Assembly: GCA_014529385.2 (NCBI GenBank)
Contig: CM043959.1
Coordinates: 50,548,753-50,612,752 of the forward strand
Origin: Adiantum capillus-veneris
Taxonomy: Eukaryota > Streptophyta > Polypodiopsida > Polypodiales > Pteridaceae
Reading direction: 5' to 3'
Length of the DNA: 64,000 bases
Positions within the stretch are counted from its first letter, which is position 1, and every line of letters starts with the position of its first letter. Of this stretch, positions 35,781-48,456 are shown in pieces. A model generated the notes under the pieces. That model ran no database searches, was not told where the DNA came from, and saw nothing but the letters and a program-made list of their open reading frames with translations. A program made the translations under genes and the position numbers.

Positions 35781-36719
35781 GGAGAGGGGGAATAGGGAAC
35801 ACACCCAGTGCACAAAATGTTTGCCTCTCTATAGCCCAGGGATTCCGTAGCACCCCTAACCTCTCTACTAACACCTTCAAATTGGCTAATTTACACTAGC
35901 AACTCCACTTTAGCATGCAGGACAACTGTCTCACACCTTGCAAAAAACACCTCATAGCACAAACACACCCACATTGCTCAAATCACCCTTTCTGACTCAC
36001 AAGACACCCTAATTCTACCCTCTTGGTAACACCCTTCAAGTTGTACGCAAACCCTCTGCAAGCACTGGCAAGTACACAAAGAGCGAGAGAAAAGGAGGGG
36101 GATGGGGAGAAGCAACACAAGAAGTAGGGGCAAAGGTTTGGTAGTATTGCATAGGGAGATAGTACAATCAAGTATGCAGCTCCAATGGCAAGCTTGCAAT
36201 GCACAAGCTTGAAAACCTCCAATAACTCTCTCTGGAAAAAAAGCCCCAAAAAAATCACTTCTATGTCCTTTTATAAGTCTTGGCCAAAGCCAAAAAAGGA
36301 AAAATAAGGAGCTAGCAACCTCGTACCATCAACTAAGACTTCTTTTAGAATTTGTTTTGCATTGCCACCACTTGGCATAGTCTATTTTGGCAACCTTTGC
36401 ATGGCACCTCTCTTTTTCCAATTTGACCACTCGGCTTCTTTGCATTATTATTTGGGAAAGCCCTTTTCTCTCTCTTACCTTTCTTTCTCCACCTCTTGCT
36501 TCTTTCCCTTGGTGACAGGCGGGATAGGCCCTTTTGAACTGCTTTGTGATTTCTCTCTCTCACTCCTGCTGCTCCGATCTGGCTCTCTCTCTCCACATCA
36601 TGGGATTGCCCCCTTAGTATTGGCCTTTGAGATGCCTTGGACTTGCCTTCTCTTTCTTTCTCTCACTTCACTACAATACAGAGGGATCCCACCCCTATGG
36701 AAGCAATAACGACATCGCT
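35781..36719. other. Unassigned, probably LTR-derived
   Basis: No gene is supported. Composition is more C-rich on the plus strand than the surroundings. Frames of 73-115 codons overlap on opposite strands and have no motifs. Confidence 0.4.
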
Positions 36720-37945
36720 ATTGGCAGGGACACCTCGCCCTCAAAAGATATTTGCCCCGTCGGGCGTAGGCATAGGGCTTTATGAGGCTGCCACATCATC
36801 ACCTTGCTGAGCCGCCATCCACTGGAATCACGCCACTGGTGCAGGGTGCCAACACCCTCAATCTCCAAAAGCTACCACCTACACGGCATCACCGCTAGCG
36901 TGGGTTAGCCTGCCACCACACAGTACGCCCCGTTGGGCCGCCATCGCCAAGCAGTGTGAGAGCTCATGCTCATTTCAATACACAAGGGAATGCCACTTAC
37001 AGCCTATATACTGTGAGCATTGGCTCTAAGTACCCGCTTATGGGTCAATTATGCGCCACGTGGCAACTCCGAGGTCCAAGCCTCCCAAAGCCTTTTTTTT
37101 TAAAATCCATTTGATGAGGGAAAAGAATCAGATGCCCTCCAATTCCAGAGCTTGGCCATTTGTGGCTCTAGTGTCGGATTGCCAGACCACAAAGCCCAGT
37201 CACATCTCCATGATGTCGACTTGAAATTCTCTAGATCTAACCGTAACTCAAGACTCCTCGAGTCCCCGAATCAAGGCCGCAAAAACCGATCAAAGCATTT
37301 GTAACCAATCCTAGACAAATGCATCCAATCTTGAAACTTCTATACCTTTCTGCTCCGGACTGCGTTTGATTTGTAGTCAATTCCTACTAGCTCTGTATGA
37401 TGCATAGCCTGCTCTAGAACCTTGTCGAGGCTCAAAAGACGCCAGATGGCACACCTCCCATGTGGTCAGGTGGGCACCAACCTAGCCCCTGGCAAAACTT
37501 CAACTGGGAATAAAAATGAAATTCGTAGCTCCTATCGCAACCTGAAAAGATAGGTAGGTTCCAAAAATAGAGCACTACATGCCTATACCTTGACTTCCAC
37601 TTGAACCACCTATCCCCAGTTGCCCTATCCGACAGGAATCTGAAACACATTGAACCTTCAATCTTCAATATCTTGGGCTCTGTACGAGCCATCTGAACCT
37701 GGCCTTCAGCACTTCAAGCTCTTCATTCTTGGACCCAAAGACTGCACCTCACATATCCTTCATTTTCTCCCCAAATTAGCCCCTCATTGAGCCTTCCTTG
37801 GCCTATAAACCACATCAAACATTTCGTTGCTGTCTGTCAGCCCATGATCTTCCTAGCTGCTACAACCTTTTGAAAATATTCTACTAACAATCACATAGCT
37901 TCCCATGCCACCTTCTAGGGTCGACACACTTTGGTTGTACAATCA
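36720..37945 (-). repeat. LTR of the Tat-lineage element
   Basis: The minus strand starts TGATTGTACAACC after the tract GGGGGTGGGCAA. A promoter-like TATATAGGCTG lies near 37010 on the minus strand. 37440-37945 aligns with 54695-55215 in opposite orientation. The left end is approximate. Confidence 0.6.
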
Positions 37946-38092
37946 TTGCCCACCCCCTAGTTGAGCATTTATGCTCAACCATATAAGAGCTTTATCACCC
38001 TATAAACTGCAAACACATAGCACATTATGAGAAAATCCAAAAAAACTCGACTATATGTACATAGTTTTATTCCTAGTATATGATAATACGGC

Positions 38093-38940
38093 CTAGGTTG
38101 GTTGCCCAACCCCCGCCATTAGAACCTGATGCATTGCTGACACCAATTCTCTCTCAAAATAGAGCTTGAGACACACACCATTAGCCCTGTTCTTGAGAAA
38201 ACGACCATCCATCCTCATTAATGCATAGGTACCATTGGGAAAATCTTGATGGACTTTGTAAGGCCTTGTCCACTTCTTTTTGAACTTCTTTTGAAAGGTG
38301 AAGTCAAGATAGCTCTCGTACTTCATTACTAGATCACTCTTCTCAATCAGTTTTTCTGGCAAATGTTGGTTGAACTTTGCTACTCTTTTCTCTGGCTGCT
38401 TTACATAAAAATCTATTGCTGCCTCATGATCCATCTTCAAATTTTCAAGACTTGTAATCTATCCTGCAAAACATCTTGATGAGCTTTATCAATCCACCAC
38501 AAACCTTTGAGAGCCCCTAGCTACACATGTACAGGTAATATTGCTCCCTTACCATATACCAACTCATAAGAAGTAAAGCTGGTAGCCACCTTATACGAAG
38601 TCCTGTAAGCCCACAAACATTTGTGAAGGTTAGATTCCCACCCTTCAACCTGATGGAGATGTACTTAGTAAGCATCTTGATTATCTGTCCATTGGCATTT
38701 TCCACCAAATCATTGCACTGTGGATGGTATGGAGATGAAAATCGATGTTGAATCCCCAACTTCTCTACTAGGGCACGCACCATTACTTCTGAACCCTTTT
38801 CCTTGTTCCGATATAAGCACCCAAGGTACTCCAAAATGACAGCATATGCAATAAAAAACAAACTGAGCAACAATATGTGCATTTACCTGTTTGACCGCTT
38901 TAGCCTTGACCCACCTTGTAAGGTAGTCTATGGATACCAC
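38093..38940 (-). pseudogene. Integrase core and C-terminal region (Tat)
   Basis: Core pieces: VSIDYLTRWVKAKAV (first catalytic Asp), HFGVPWVLISEQGKGF (second block) and HRFSSPYHPQCNDLVENANG (third block, Glu). The C-terminal part carries KKWTRPYKVHQDFPNGTYAL. It lies left of the foldback element, with the zinc finger on the other side. Confidence 0.75.
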
Positions 38941-38974
38941 AACACACTTATTACCGTTTGCTGACTTAGGCAGT

Positions 38975-40022
38975 CATTAGGAGATTTCGGAGGTCTTTTT
39001 GAGGGCCTTTTGGAAGAGAGAGGAAAATAAGCTCCTCCAATGAGAGAAGAGCCTACGTTACGTAGAAAAATATATTGATATTAACAAAAATATAAAAGGT
39101 CTCCCTCTCCTCATTTAATAATCTAGTGGTCCTTGAAGATGATCACTCTCTTTCATTTAATGCGAGCACCTTTTTCAGAAGGTACATGCGGTGCATTTAA
39201 TACGGCTTACGTCATCACTAGAACTCAAAAAGTTACAAAACTATCAAGTGGTGGAAGATTTTGAAACTTTTGATACTGTCAATGCGTCCGGAACGCCCAA
39301 ATATCATAAAAATGAATGTCTAATTGCCTCACTTCGACATCCAAAGAGGCAAGAAATGTCAATAATCCCTAAAAGAACATTTTACTAACGGCGTGTGAGG
39401 GGGCATTTCAAAATTTTGGAATGCCTCCTCGCGCGCCATTAGTAAAAAACCCATTTTTTCCTCTTTTTAGGGAGCTTTTTGAGAGGAAACTGTCAAAAAA
39501 CCTCTCAAAAGGGGCTTTCTTGAAAGATAAGTGTCCAAAAACCACTAAAAGGAGCTTTGTACTAACGGCGCGTAGGGGGGCATTCTAAAATTTTAGAATG
39601 CCTCCTCGCGCGCCTTAAGTAAAAAGCCAATTTTTTTGGGGTTGGTGACATTTTTTGCCTCTCCGGATGTCGGAATGAGACAAGTAGACATTCGTTTTTA
39701 GGGTATTTTGGCGTTTCGGACGCATTGGTGGTGTCAAAAGCCTCAAAATCTATCACTATTTGACAGTTTGTGACTTTTCAAGTTCCAGTGATGACGTAAG
39801 CTGCATTGAATGCGCCACACCTGCCTCTTGAAAAAGACGCTCGCATTAAAGAAAAAGGTGACCGTTTTCAAGGACGATTGGGAATATAAATCTACTTTTT
39901 AGAGTGTCTGGTTGTCCTTTTGGACGTACTCACAAGGTGCAAGTGCATTTTAAAAAAAGTTTCTAGAGAGAGAAATACAATTTCTTACAACGCCCTCCAA
40001 ATGACCTCCGAAATTTTCTAAT
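38975..40022. mobile_element. Foldback DNA element, about 1.05 kb
   Basis: Two arms of about 480 bp form a near-complete inverted repeat around a small centre near 39460-39550. The outer ends read CATTAG.A.ATTTCGGAGGTC in both arms (left forward, right reversed). Each arm ends inside with CTAACGGCG..., a Ct/Gc-rich block and a second mini-palindrome (about 39384-39445 and 39555-39622). No transposase is visible. It sits in the integrase of the Tat element. No clear target duplication was seen. The type resembles long-TIR or foldback MULE-like elements; the family is not established. Confidence 0.7.
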
Positions 40023-40029
40023 GGGACCA

Positions 40030-40945
40030 ACTACATCCAAGACCCACTTTTAAAAAGCATCATGTGCTATGATAGCCCCTTGTTGCTCGGCTACTAGTCA
40101 CCTTTCACCCATCACTTGGCACCGATGGTGGCAGGTTTTGCACCAATAATGCACATCTCGTACAACAGAAGGTCACCAAAACCCACTGCTTAAGATACAG
40201 AACAATACTTGATCCTTACCTTGTGACCGCTTTCTTCGTGGCACTGCTCCAATACCATACCGATCTCCTCCTTGTAAAGGATTTGATGTAGCACCCCATC
40301 TCTACTGTGCATCATAAGGTCCTCTCCTATCAGAGTGAACTTTCAAGCTCTTTGAACAATTCTCCTCTTTTGTAGCTTGGAAAGCCCTTCAAAACATTGC
40401 CATGTACTCAAGAAATCATCTATGTCCTTTAAAGTCTCTCTACTTGTATAAATAGTCGGTGCCACATACAAATTCGACACATGAGTCTGAACACGATGCT
40501 AGCCAACCGATTTTCTTCCTGGTTCTGTTCGCTTCTCACATGTTTGAACTACACCTCCTCAAAAAACTTCAACAGCTTCTATATAGATAAAAATCAATTC
40601 TTGAGAGAATCCCTCTTTACCTGCCATTGGTCCAAAAGTTGTTTGATAACCAATAGAGCGTCACCTTTCACTACTAACGTTGATATACCAAACTCAATAC
40701 ACTGCTTTGATCCCTGATGTAGAGTAAAATACTCCGCCTCATTGTTGTATGCACCTCTTCCAAGTTGTAAGCTTTGGAAAAAATGACTGTGGTGTGTGGA
40801 TCTTGAATGACCACACCCCCACCTGCTTTTTGTGTTACCCTTGGATAAGCACCATCAAACCACATAGTGAAGGCCCCTTCCAAGTCTGGTTCCTCCTTAT
40901 CCTCTTCTCGCACTACTCTTGGATAAATTGTTAATTCGACGTCCT
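40030..40945 (-). pseudogene. Integrase zinc finger and archaeal-type RNase H
   Basis: 40674-40940 encodes FTMWFDGAYPRVTQKAGGGV, the DGA..N..AGAG block of the second RNase H typical of Tat elements, followed by degraded RNase H sequence. 40030-40450 holds the degraded HHCC part of integrase. Confidence 0.65.
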
Positions 40946-40949
40946 TTAT

Positions 40950-41398
40950 TAGACAAAATTTGGACTCACAAAGGGGCCCTTAAAGGAGTCTGACTTTACC
41001 TCTCTCTACCAAAACGGGTGCATGGATAAATTTTTGCAAACAAACTCCAAAGTTGGCGGAGGTTTGACAATTAGAATGTCCTCTTCAAGCTCTATCTACT
41101 GATATATAACACGCCATGAGATTCCTCATATTTTAGAAGATTCTTTTTTTTATTCACTTAGATTCCGACAGAGTTGTCACATCATAGGTGAATCAAAAAA
41201 AGAATCTTCTAAAATATGAGGAATCTCATGGCGTGTTATATATCAGTAGATAGAGCTTGAAGAGGAAATTCTAACTGTCAAACCTCCGCCAACTTTGGAG
41301 TTTGTTTGCAAAAATTTATCCATGCGCCCGTTTTGGTAGAGAGAGGTAAAGTCACCAAACTCTTTAAAGGGCCACTTTGTGAGTCCAAATTTTGCCTA
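40950..41398. repeat. Inverted duplication with 205-bp arms
   Basis: The left arm (about 40950-41153) and right arm (about 41188-41398) are about 95% identical in opposite orientation, with a spacer of roughly 35-40 bp. The right arm continues in frame from the RNase H side of the Tat element, so one arm appears to be the original and the other an inverted copy placed between the two RNase H regions. Confidence 0.85.
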
Positions 41399-42385
41399 AT
41401 GGTTGGCTAGGATATCCGCCAAATGAGACCGACTCGTGTGATCTACTTTGAGCTCAAACTCAAACTCTTGAAGCTCTATCACCCATTTCATGATTCGCTT
41501 CCCTGGCTTCCAGTGAAGCGCCACTTCAGGCAAAAGGTTGTTAGCCGTCTACACATAAAATTTACGAACAATCAAATACACTTTGAACTTCCTACATGCA
41601 AAGACTAAATCCATCATCCACTGTTACGCTTCCATATAAGTAGTTTCCCTTGGACTAATGAACCTGTTTTTGAAGTAAATAGGCTTGTAACTTCTCCCCA
41701 CCTTCTGTAGCAATATTGCTCCAATAGCCACCATACCCACCGTCATAGCAATGTTGAAATCATCCTCTTAGTTAGGAGGGCACACTATAGGTAGCTGACA
41801 TAGAATACCTTTCACTTTGTCAAATGCCTCTTGAGATTCGTCATCCCATTGAAATCCATGCACCTGTTGAGCCCTTTTTTAAAGAGGGTAAACATATTTA
41901 GACAACATCCAAAAAAGCGAGATAAATACTTTAACTTATGCACGAACGATGCCAACCCTGTTGCACTAATGGGAGGCTACATAAGAACCAATGCCTTCAC
42001 CTTCTTTGGATCTACGTCTATTCCATTTTGTGATACCACGTGACCCAAAAATTTAGCCCTTGGTTGTGCCAAATTGCACTTCTTTGGATTCAATTGACCT
42101 CCTTCTTCATCTAGCCTTTGAAAACACAGCCTCAACTTGGACAAATGTTCTACCCTAGAACTATAACAACCAATATCATCCATAAAAACTCTGATGAACT
42201 TATCCAAGTATGGCCCGAACACCTTGTTCATCTAATCTTGAAATGTAGCATATGCATTCACCAGTCCAAAAGGTATCCTGCGGTAGGCAAAGTACCCCCA
42301 TGGAGAAATGAAGGTAGTCTTTAGCTGATTCTCTAGAGCAATACCAATCTGAAAATATCCTGAAAAACCATCCATAATATAAAAA
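41399..42385 (-). pseudogene. RT (C-terminal part) and RNase H
   Basis: RT: GYFQIGIALENQLKTTF, IPFGLVNAYATF, the catalytic VFMDDIGCYS and FLGHVVSQNGIDVDPKKV. The RNase H end shows VIELQEFEFELKVDHTSR. N-terminal RT is missing beyond 42385, where unrelated sequence starts. Confidence 0.75.
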
Positions 42386-42661
42386 AAAATTTCCGCCATT
42401 TGTAGTGTGGTCTCATTTGTAATGTGGCATGGGATGGAGGTGTTCTTGCTCTTTGTCTATAGTAGGTGTGGGCCAATGGATGGACTAGTTGATCCCACAC
42501 AAGGTCCTGCACTACAAATCGTTTTTGGTTTTAAGATTATGATATACTCCTTTTTTTATGGCATTCATTCATGGTTTTTCGTGTTTCATTTTAGTTGGGG
42601 CATCAATAGTTCTCTCGTTCTCTCATGTCATTTTGCCCACCATATTTTACCCTCCACTACT

Positions 42662-42710
<49 letters not shown>

Positions 42711-44184
42711 GCGGTGTACACATATATTCACCCTCCACTTGGTCATTGTTTTAGTACACTTTCATTCACTTGCATTCAAGGGTATCACTCTTTGCAAGGA
42801 AGCCTTTTTCATCTAATGTAGCTGGGTTCAATGTTTTTTGGGGAGTTGAAGTAGTTCAAGCGGGGCCAAAGACTACCTCATCCTCAATACCTCATCCCAA
42901 AATCTTACATAGCATGAAGAACTCTATGTTGACGGTCGACAAAATCATTGATCTTGAATTTGAGAGATACATGTTTGGTCCACTACTTTGGGTAATAAAT
43001 AAGTTTTAGGAAGACGAGCCACCAAATATATAAATATGTCCTTTATATTGATTATTTCTCATCTATGAAGTTCCTATGTGGGAAATTAATTTTGTTAAGA
43101 AGGCTTCTATGCTCAACCAAAGGTATGGCTTTTGTGGAAAGGTCATATTCAAGGTTTGGAAGAAGGCGAGTAGCGGAAACCATTTATACCATGTATCTTA
43201 GAAATGGTTTAATAACATTAAATACAACCCCCATAGTGTTATCATTAATACCTTTGATGAATATAAGAAGCTTAAGTGTGTTTGTGACTTTGTCCAAGCA
43301 TCTCCATTTTGGATGGACCCTAATAGTTACTTTTATAGACATGACATAAATAAATGGTATGCACATGTAAATCTCATTTATCCAATACCATCAATATACA
43401 TTTCATAAGGATAGAAATGGTATGAAAATTATGATGTAAACCTAAGATCTCAGATAGAAATCTTGACCTTCGAAAGATGTGAGCAAGTGTCGATTATGGG
43501 ATCCAAGAATTGGTTTATTGATGTGCACAGATTTCTTTTGAGAGCTATGAGGGGGACCTAGCCATCAAATTGTCAAAGGTGAGAGCACTTGTAGTGCATG
43601 AAGGCTAGGTGGGATCATCTTTTCTTTTCTTGTCTTGATCTCAATCATCAATCGACTGTCCATTTAATGACCTAGCTAATATAGGATAAGGAGGATGTTA
43701 TGAGGTAAGAAACCCAAATTCAAACAAAAACTTTAGGAATTATCAACCTAGACCTGCTACAGCTTAGCAAAAATCATATCCTTGTGTGAAAACCTCTATG
43801 TTTCTCACATTACTGCTCCATTGTGGCAAAGCAGTAAGATTTTTTACTATTGGGAACTACTCCTTGATTAGATAAGAAGCTCTCACCTCCATAGACATTA
43901 TCTCATTCTCTCTCTACTTTCTTTTCCAATTCATGTAAGGAAACTATGATCTTGGTTGGTGCTTTTGTGTGTACATAGGCATTTTGGAAGTGTATATTGT
44001 TGATCCATGCTCATACAGACACTGTTTTGATTTTATCCCCAAAATTGATATGATCCAAGTCAAACCCTTCAAAACCAATGATTAACCACATTGTTTAGAC
44101 AATTTTCTCTTGTATGATTCATGTCAAAACTTCTCTTGTGTGAACAGCTATGATCAGTATACAATATATTAATTTCAATATATA
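42386..44184. other. Unassigned region
   Basis: No gene motif found. It contains (CT)n at 42667-42706 and one copy of a repeat shared with 44185-44390. Possible short inverted ends CATTTGTAGTG / CACTACAAAT flank 42396-42520. Confidence 0.5.
42585..42800 (+). repeat. Dispersed repeat copy 1 around (CT)n
   Basis: Shares blocks with 44195-44345: TTTTAGTTGG, ACCCTCCAC, the (CT)n run, GTGTACACA, CCACTTGGTC, and AGTACACT near the right end. It is a diverged direct repeat of unknown origin, about 1.6 kb from the other copy. Confidence 0.6.
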
Positions 44185-44390
44185 TAATTTCAAAATTTTA
44201 GTTGGCCTAGAAAGTTCCATTGTTGCACTCTATTTCACCCTCCACCTCTCTCTCTCTCTCTCTACCATAGAAGTAGTGTACACAGACAGTCCACTTGGTC
44301 AGTTTCTAAGTACACTGTCAGTCTTACACATTTAGGGGTAGCACTACTCACTAGATACCTTTGGTGCAGTCCATGTATCTTGGCTCATAT
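44185..44390 (+). repeat. Dispersed repeat copy 2 around (CT)n
   Basis: Second copy of the unit at 42585-42800, with a shorter (CT)n at 44245-44263. It could be an LTR pair with copy 1, but no coding sequence or primer site supports that. Confidence 0.55.
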
Positions 44391-45401
44391 ATACACACAT
44401 TTTCCTAGGAAAAAGCCTTACCATTGTATTACCACACTTAAAAAAGGTACTGTTTTTGTACAAAAAATAATGTGGAACCAAAGATGGGATTGAAGGTGTA
44501 ACCAATGGTTGTAAAGAAAATTAGTTGAAGTTGGTAATTCTCTAGTGTCTTCTTGGGGCTGAATGGTTCAATTAACGTTATTGCAAACATTTTTAAATCT
44601 CATAAGTAGACTTCTCCCTCGCTATTTCCTTGAGATGAAAATAACCAAAAGAGGACGCGTTCTACTCATGGGAACTATTAGATAGCTTCTTGTGCCTTCT
44701 AGAATTTTTCAAGGATTGCTTTTTCTCCACTTCTTCCTCTTTTTCTCATCATCACTAGAACTAGAGTACGACAAAGTGTCAGAAGTCTGTAAAGACAAAG
44801 TAAATTTGGGTCATCCTTATAATGGATATGCTTCTTGAATCTTCTAGCCACCTTGAAGGTCAAAATTTTGGCCCAAATAACCAGAGAAATCTGTTGATTT
44901 CTTCTTTCAAGGGTGATTTGAGCTTTTCATCAATTGATTTTTCTTCTTTTCAAGAGATTTGTCAAACTCTTTTGGCAAGTATAATTTCTATTTTTCTGCA
45001 CTCAGCTTTGATTTCTTCATTATCGGCTTGACATGAAGATGAACGGCCTATTGCCATCTAGAGTGAACCTCATCAGTGGGTAATTCTTCAAAAGATCCAC
45101 ATATTTTGGGTCTTTAGAGTACTTGATCAATCTATTCATACACCTGTTAACCTACAATTGACATTTGTACTCCGCTTTGTCGCGACTCCCTGCTTTACCA
45201 AATTCTTTGTTGGTTTCTTGTGTTCCCAGTTGGGACTCAGTTTTTCTTCATCGCCTTGGTGACCAACCGTCAAAGATGTGTCATATCTATCAGATTTTCC
45301 ACAAGAACCCATGCATGCCACAAAAAGAATCCTCTGTGGACACTCCACGAGAGAAATCAATAGCATCCCACAAACAAAATCTATAAAGAAGTGAACTTCA
45401 T

Positions 45402-45444
<43 letters not shown>

Positions 45445-46172
45445 TGAGAGTTGATATGGAGCATTGTAGTTTTGTCCACATTCTAGCTCTTTGAAGCTTT
45501 GCATCCAGATGCTCCTTGAGAGTTCCCCCCATGGGCACTTCTAAATAGAACAAGGAATGCCCAAAAGAATCAGGTTCAAGAAGCACTACACCCAAAAGCT
45601 CTCATCCCCACAAGCATTGCGTAAAAAATACCAGCACAACAATCAACACAAAACACAAAAAAATTTGTACTTCAAGGCCACGTGGTAGTCGTCTGTCAGC
45701 GTGATTTACAAAAATCTACCGGAGCTTTAGCGCTTTGACTTTTTAGGGTTTTAGGCCCCTCAACCAATTTTTTTAGAGGATAATGGGGTTTAACTTTATT
45801 CTAAAAGAACCCCTTTTTGGACCCCTTGGCCACAACTTCTAGGGTTCTTTTAAAATAGAGTTAAACCCCATTATCCTCTAGTCTCGTCCTCTCCGATTGG
45901 GCACACCACATCACCAACTTGTGACACACATCTAGACCACACTAATATTTTCACTGATGTCTTGATCTACTAAATCTGATCACTATCACATTCACATCAC
46001 CCGTCAGGAGAAAGAGATAAAATGCTACAGATGTTTCATCTTTTCAATTCACATTCTTAAACATTATACACATGAGAGAGAACATGTAACAAGTTTGTTT
46101 TAGGAATTCCCGTTTCAATGTATATCTTTTCAGAAATTCATTCAGTAGAATACCACCAGCCTATTAGTATCC
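44391..46172. other. Unassigned region with (GA)n and a hairpin element
   Basis: No gene is supported. The minus strand at about 44700-45050 reads Lys/Glu/Ser-rich, possibly a degraded gag, but no motif is firm. (GA)n lies at 45404-45441. The hairpin element is listed separately. Confidence 0.45.
45773..45882. mobile_element. Miniature hairpin element (MITE-like)
   Basis: Arms of about 38 bp (GAGGATAATGGGGTTTAACT...AGAACCC and its reverse complement) surround a 29-bp centre. TA flanks both ends, which fits a TA target duplication as in Tc1/mariner-type MITEs. Length is about 106 bp; no coding capacity. Confidence 0.55.
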
Positions 46173-47060
46173 CTAAATTCTCTCAGAGAAATTAGTGACT
46201 TTAAGGTAGCATGTGACAAAGGAGTGGAATGGCTCCCCTCTTGTGCAATCCTCGCCACACCAATATGAACCTCTTGAGTCAACAAACACTTTTTGAATAG
46301 TCGGTGCTAAAATAAAAGCCTCAAGGTAAAGCTCTAGCATCTGAGGATAATCTGTTAATTCCTCCTCCTCCGTCCACTTTGCATGAAGAGTAGAACCTTC
46401 TAATTCATTGATCACTTTTGGAATAGTTGGTGCTAAACCAAAAGCTTCAACGTAAATCTCTAGTATTTGAGAAGAATTTTCTAAGTCCTCCTCTTCCATC
46501 CACTTTGTATCAAGAGTGAACTTGACCAATTACTAGTGGACCAACATACCTTTCACTTTCCTTTCCTTATGTGATAGGACCCACTATGGAACAATAATAT
46601 CTTCCGCCTCTTCCACTTATGGTTGCTCATCAAGCTCCCTACCATCTAGCACTTCCCCTTTGAAAGTTCTAAATTGACTCACAAGGAATGCATTGTGAAT
46701 CTTCCAATTATCTGGAAACTTAGATACAACATTGATCTTTTCTTGTATCTAGAAGGGCCCATAGTATTGTATACTAAGCTTTGGTAAAAACTTCTCCTTA
46801 CCCTTCCTCTTTTGTAGGCATGCTTTCTCAAACCAAAGAAGCATTGAATCATTGTCCTTCAATTGCAAGTCATGTTAATGCTTGCATGTTTGCTTCTTAT
46901 GTGGTGCTTGAGACTTTTGTAAACCCTCCCTTACCTTCGCAAAGTCAATGCCAAGGTACTGAGCTAGCCGATGCCTGTGGTGTTTGAGACAGCGTACTTG
47001 CCACCAACAAATTCTTCTTTCCCGTAGTAATGTGAATAATTTGAAAATGAGACTCAAACA
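46173..47060 (-). mobile_element. Chromovirus integrase C-terminus with duplicated chromodomain tail
   Basis: The minus strand encodes a GPF-type integrase end (KLSIQYYGPF, then WKIHNAFLVSQFRTFKGEV) and a chromodomain-like tail (VLSHKERKVKG..., then KWMEEEDLE). In 46173-46529 the tail segment of about 44 codons occurs twice in tandem: TKWMEEEDLENSSQILEIYV..APTIPKV and AKWTEEEELTDYPQMLELYL..APTIQKV. No other part of this element is present. Broken, a few breaks. Confidence 0.65.
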
Positions 47061-48456
47061 AAATGTTCACACATCTCATTTGCTTATCTGAAAGCTGCTT
47101 CTAGGACAAGAAGTATCTGAAACTCTAATGATCGAAAAACACTTCTCCAAGCAAGAAATGTCTTCATTGAGTAGAAGAAGATGGAGTACCTCTACTTTCA
47201 ACAAGTGAGAATGTTTTTAAAAAATGAATGTGTGAGAGGTATATACCCCCCAAGCATACCCCTTGCTTGCTTTGGGTGAGCTCTCCTTTTTTCTCAAGCT
47301 TGAAGCTCATTGGATCCCTCTCCCCCTAGCCAGCCACATGCACAATGCATTTCAAGCATAGGGGTAGTCTTTGGACAAGTGTCCTTCCTAGGTTGGGTTC
47401 CCACCTCATGCTCAGCCCTAGCTTTCCTAAGGTCAAAGGACTTTTAACACTAACCATTGGAGGTCTTAAAAGAAGCTAACCCTAAGGTCTTTTAAGCTAC
47501 ATTAGCTAGCCTTGCTCTTTGACGAACTATCTCTCATTTGGACCCCTTTACCATTGGCCCCGTGTTGAGAGAGATTCGTAAGCACATGTTTATATTCTAG
47601 CCCTTGTTCTTATTAGATTTTATGCCATTACCTCTCTCTTGAAATCATAGTCATCCTCTACTATGAGGTAGAAGAGATAAAGCCTTAGCCATTAGTCAAT
47701 TTTCTTAGTGGGGTAGAGGATCCCTTTTTACCCTACAACATCATTCCAAGAGGATGACTAATCTATTTGGTGCATGGGAGACATAGCTGCCACAAAAATG
47801 TCTGCTCTTTAGTCCATTTCATTCTCCCAAATAGAGTGATAAATTCTACTTGGTGTTTGAGAGACGTCCTCATCACAAACGCGATTCTAACTATGCATAC
47901 TGCTTAAACCTGTGCACAATAAGGAGAGAATTATTATTATAAGAAAAAAACATTGATCATTCAAAGAAAAAATGTACGTTGCTTACTCTAATGTAGCATT
48001 GTAAGCATTGACAAGGTTCATACTATCCTTAAGTTGTATTCCTTGCATCCATCTAGCATCATCAAAAGGATAATTTTTGAACTTAATAAGATACAGTCGG
48101 ATAATGTTACCATGTCGTAGTACCTTGTCTTCATGTGGAAGGATAGCTTCGGGTAGTAGCACCTCTTTTTTGTCTTTGATTTTGGGAGGGTCTTCAATAA
48201 TTGGTTCACTTGGTGGCTCTCTTTTTTAGGGCTTAAGTAGGCTCATATGAAAATCACTATGTTTGAGCCAATGATTGGGCAACTTGAGTTGAGAAGCCAT
48301 CTCATTGATTGGCTTCAAAATTTTAAAAGGACCATAGTATCTTTTTGCTAGTTTAGCATAATACTTTTGATGGCCCGTAGGATTTTTGCCCATTGTTTGC
48401 CTCAATTGAGCCTTGGGAAACTTAAGTAAGACCCCATCATTTTCTTTGAATGTTAA

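Larger units (their letters stand above)
36720..42385 (-). mobile_element. Tat-lineage Ty3/gypsy element, 5' part lost
   Basis: Minus order is RT (about 41830-42385), RNase H (about 41400-41640), archaeal-type RNase H (40674-40940), integrase zinc finger (about 40030-40450), integrase core and C-terminus (38093-38940), purine tract (about 37946-37960), and LTR (37945 leftward to about 36720). Gag, protease and the RT start are absent, cut off at about 42385. It is interrupted by a foldback element (38975-40022) and carries a 205-bp inverted duplication (40950-41398). Broken, with numerous breaks; old. Confidence 0.75.

Noticed and set aside
36345-36709. Frames of 83 and 115 codons as small secreted or membrane proteins
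   Set aside because: They overlap on opposite strands, lack a consistent start context, and lie in a C-rich LTR-like stretch.
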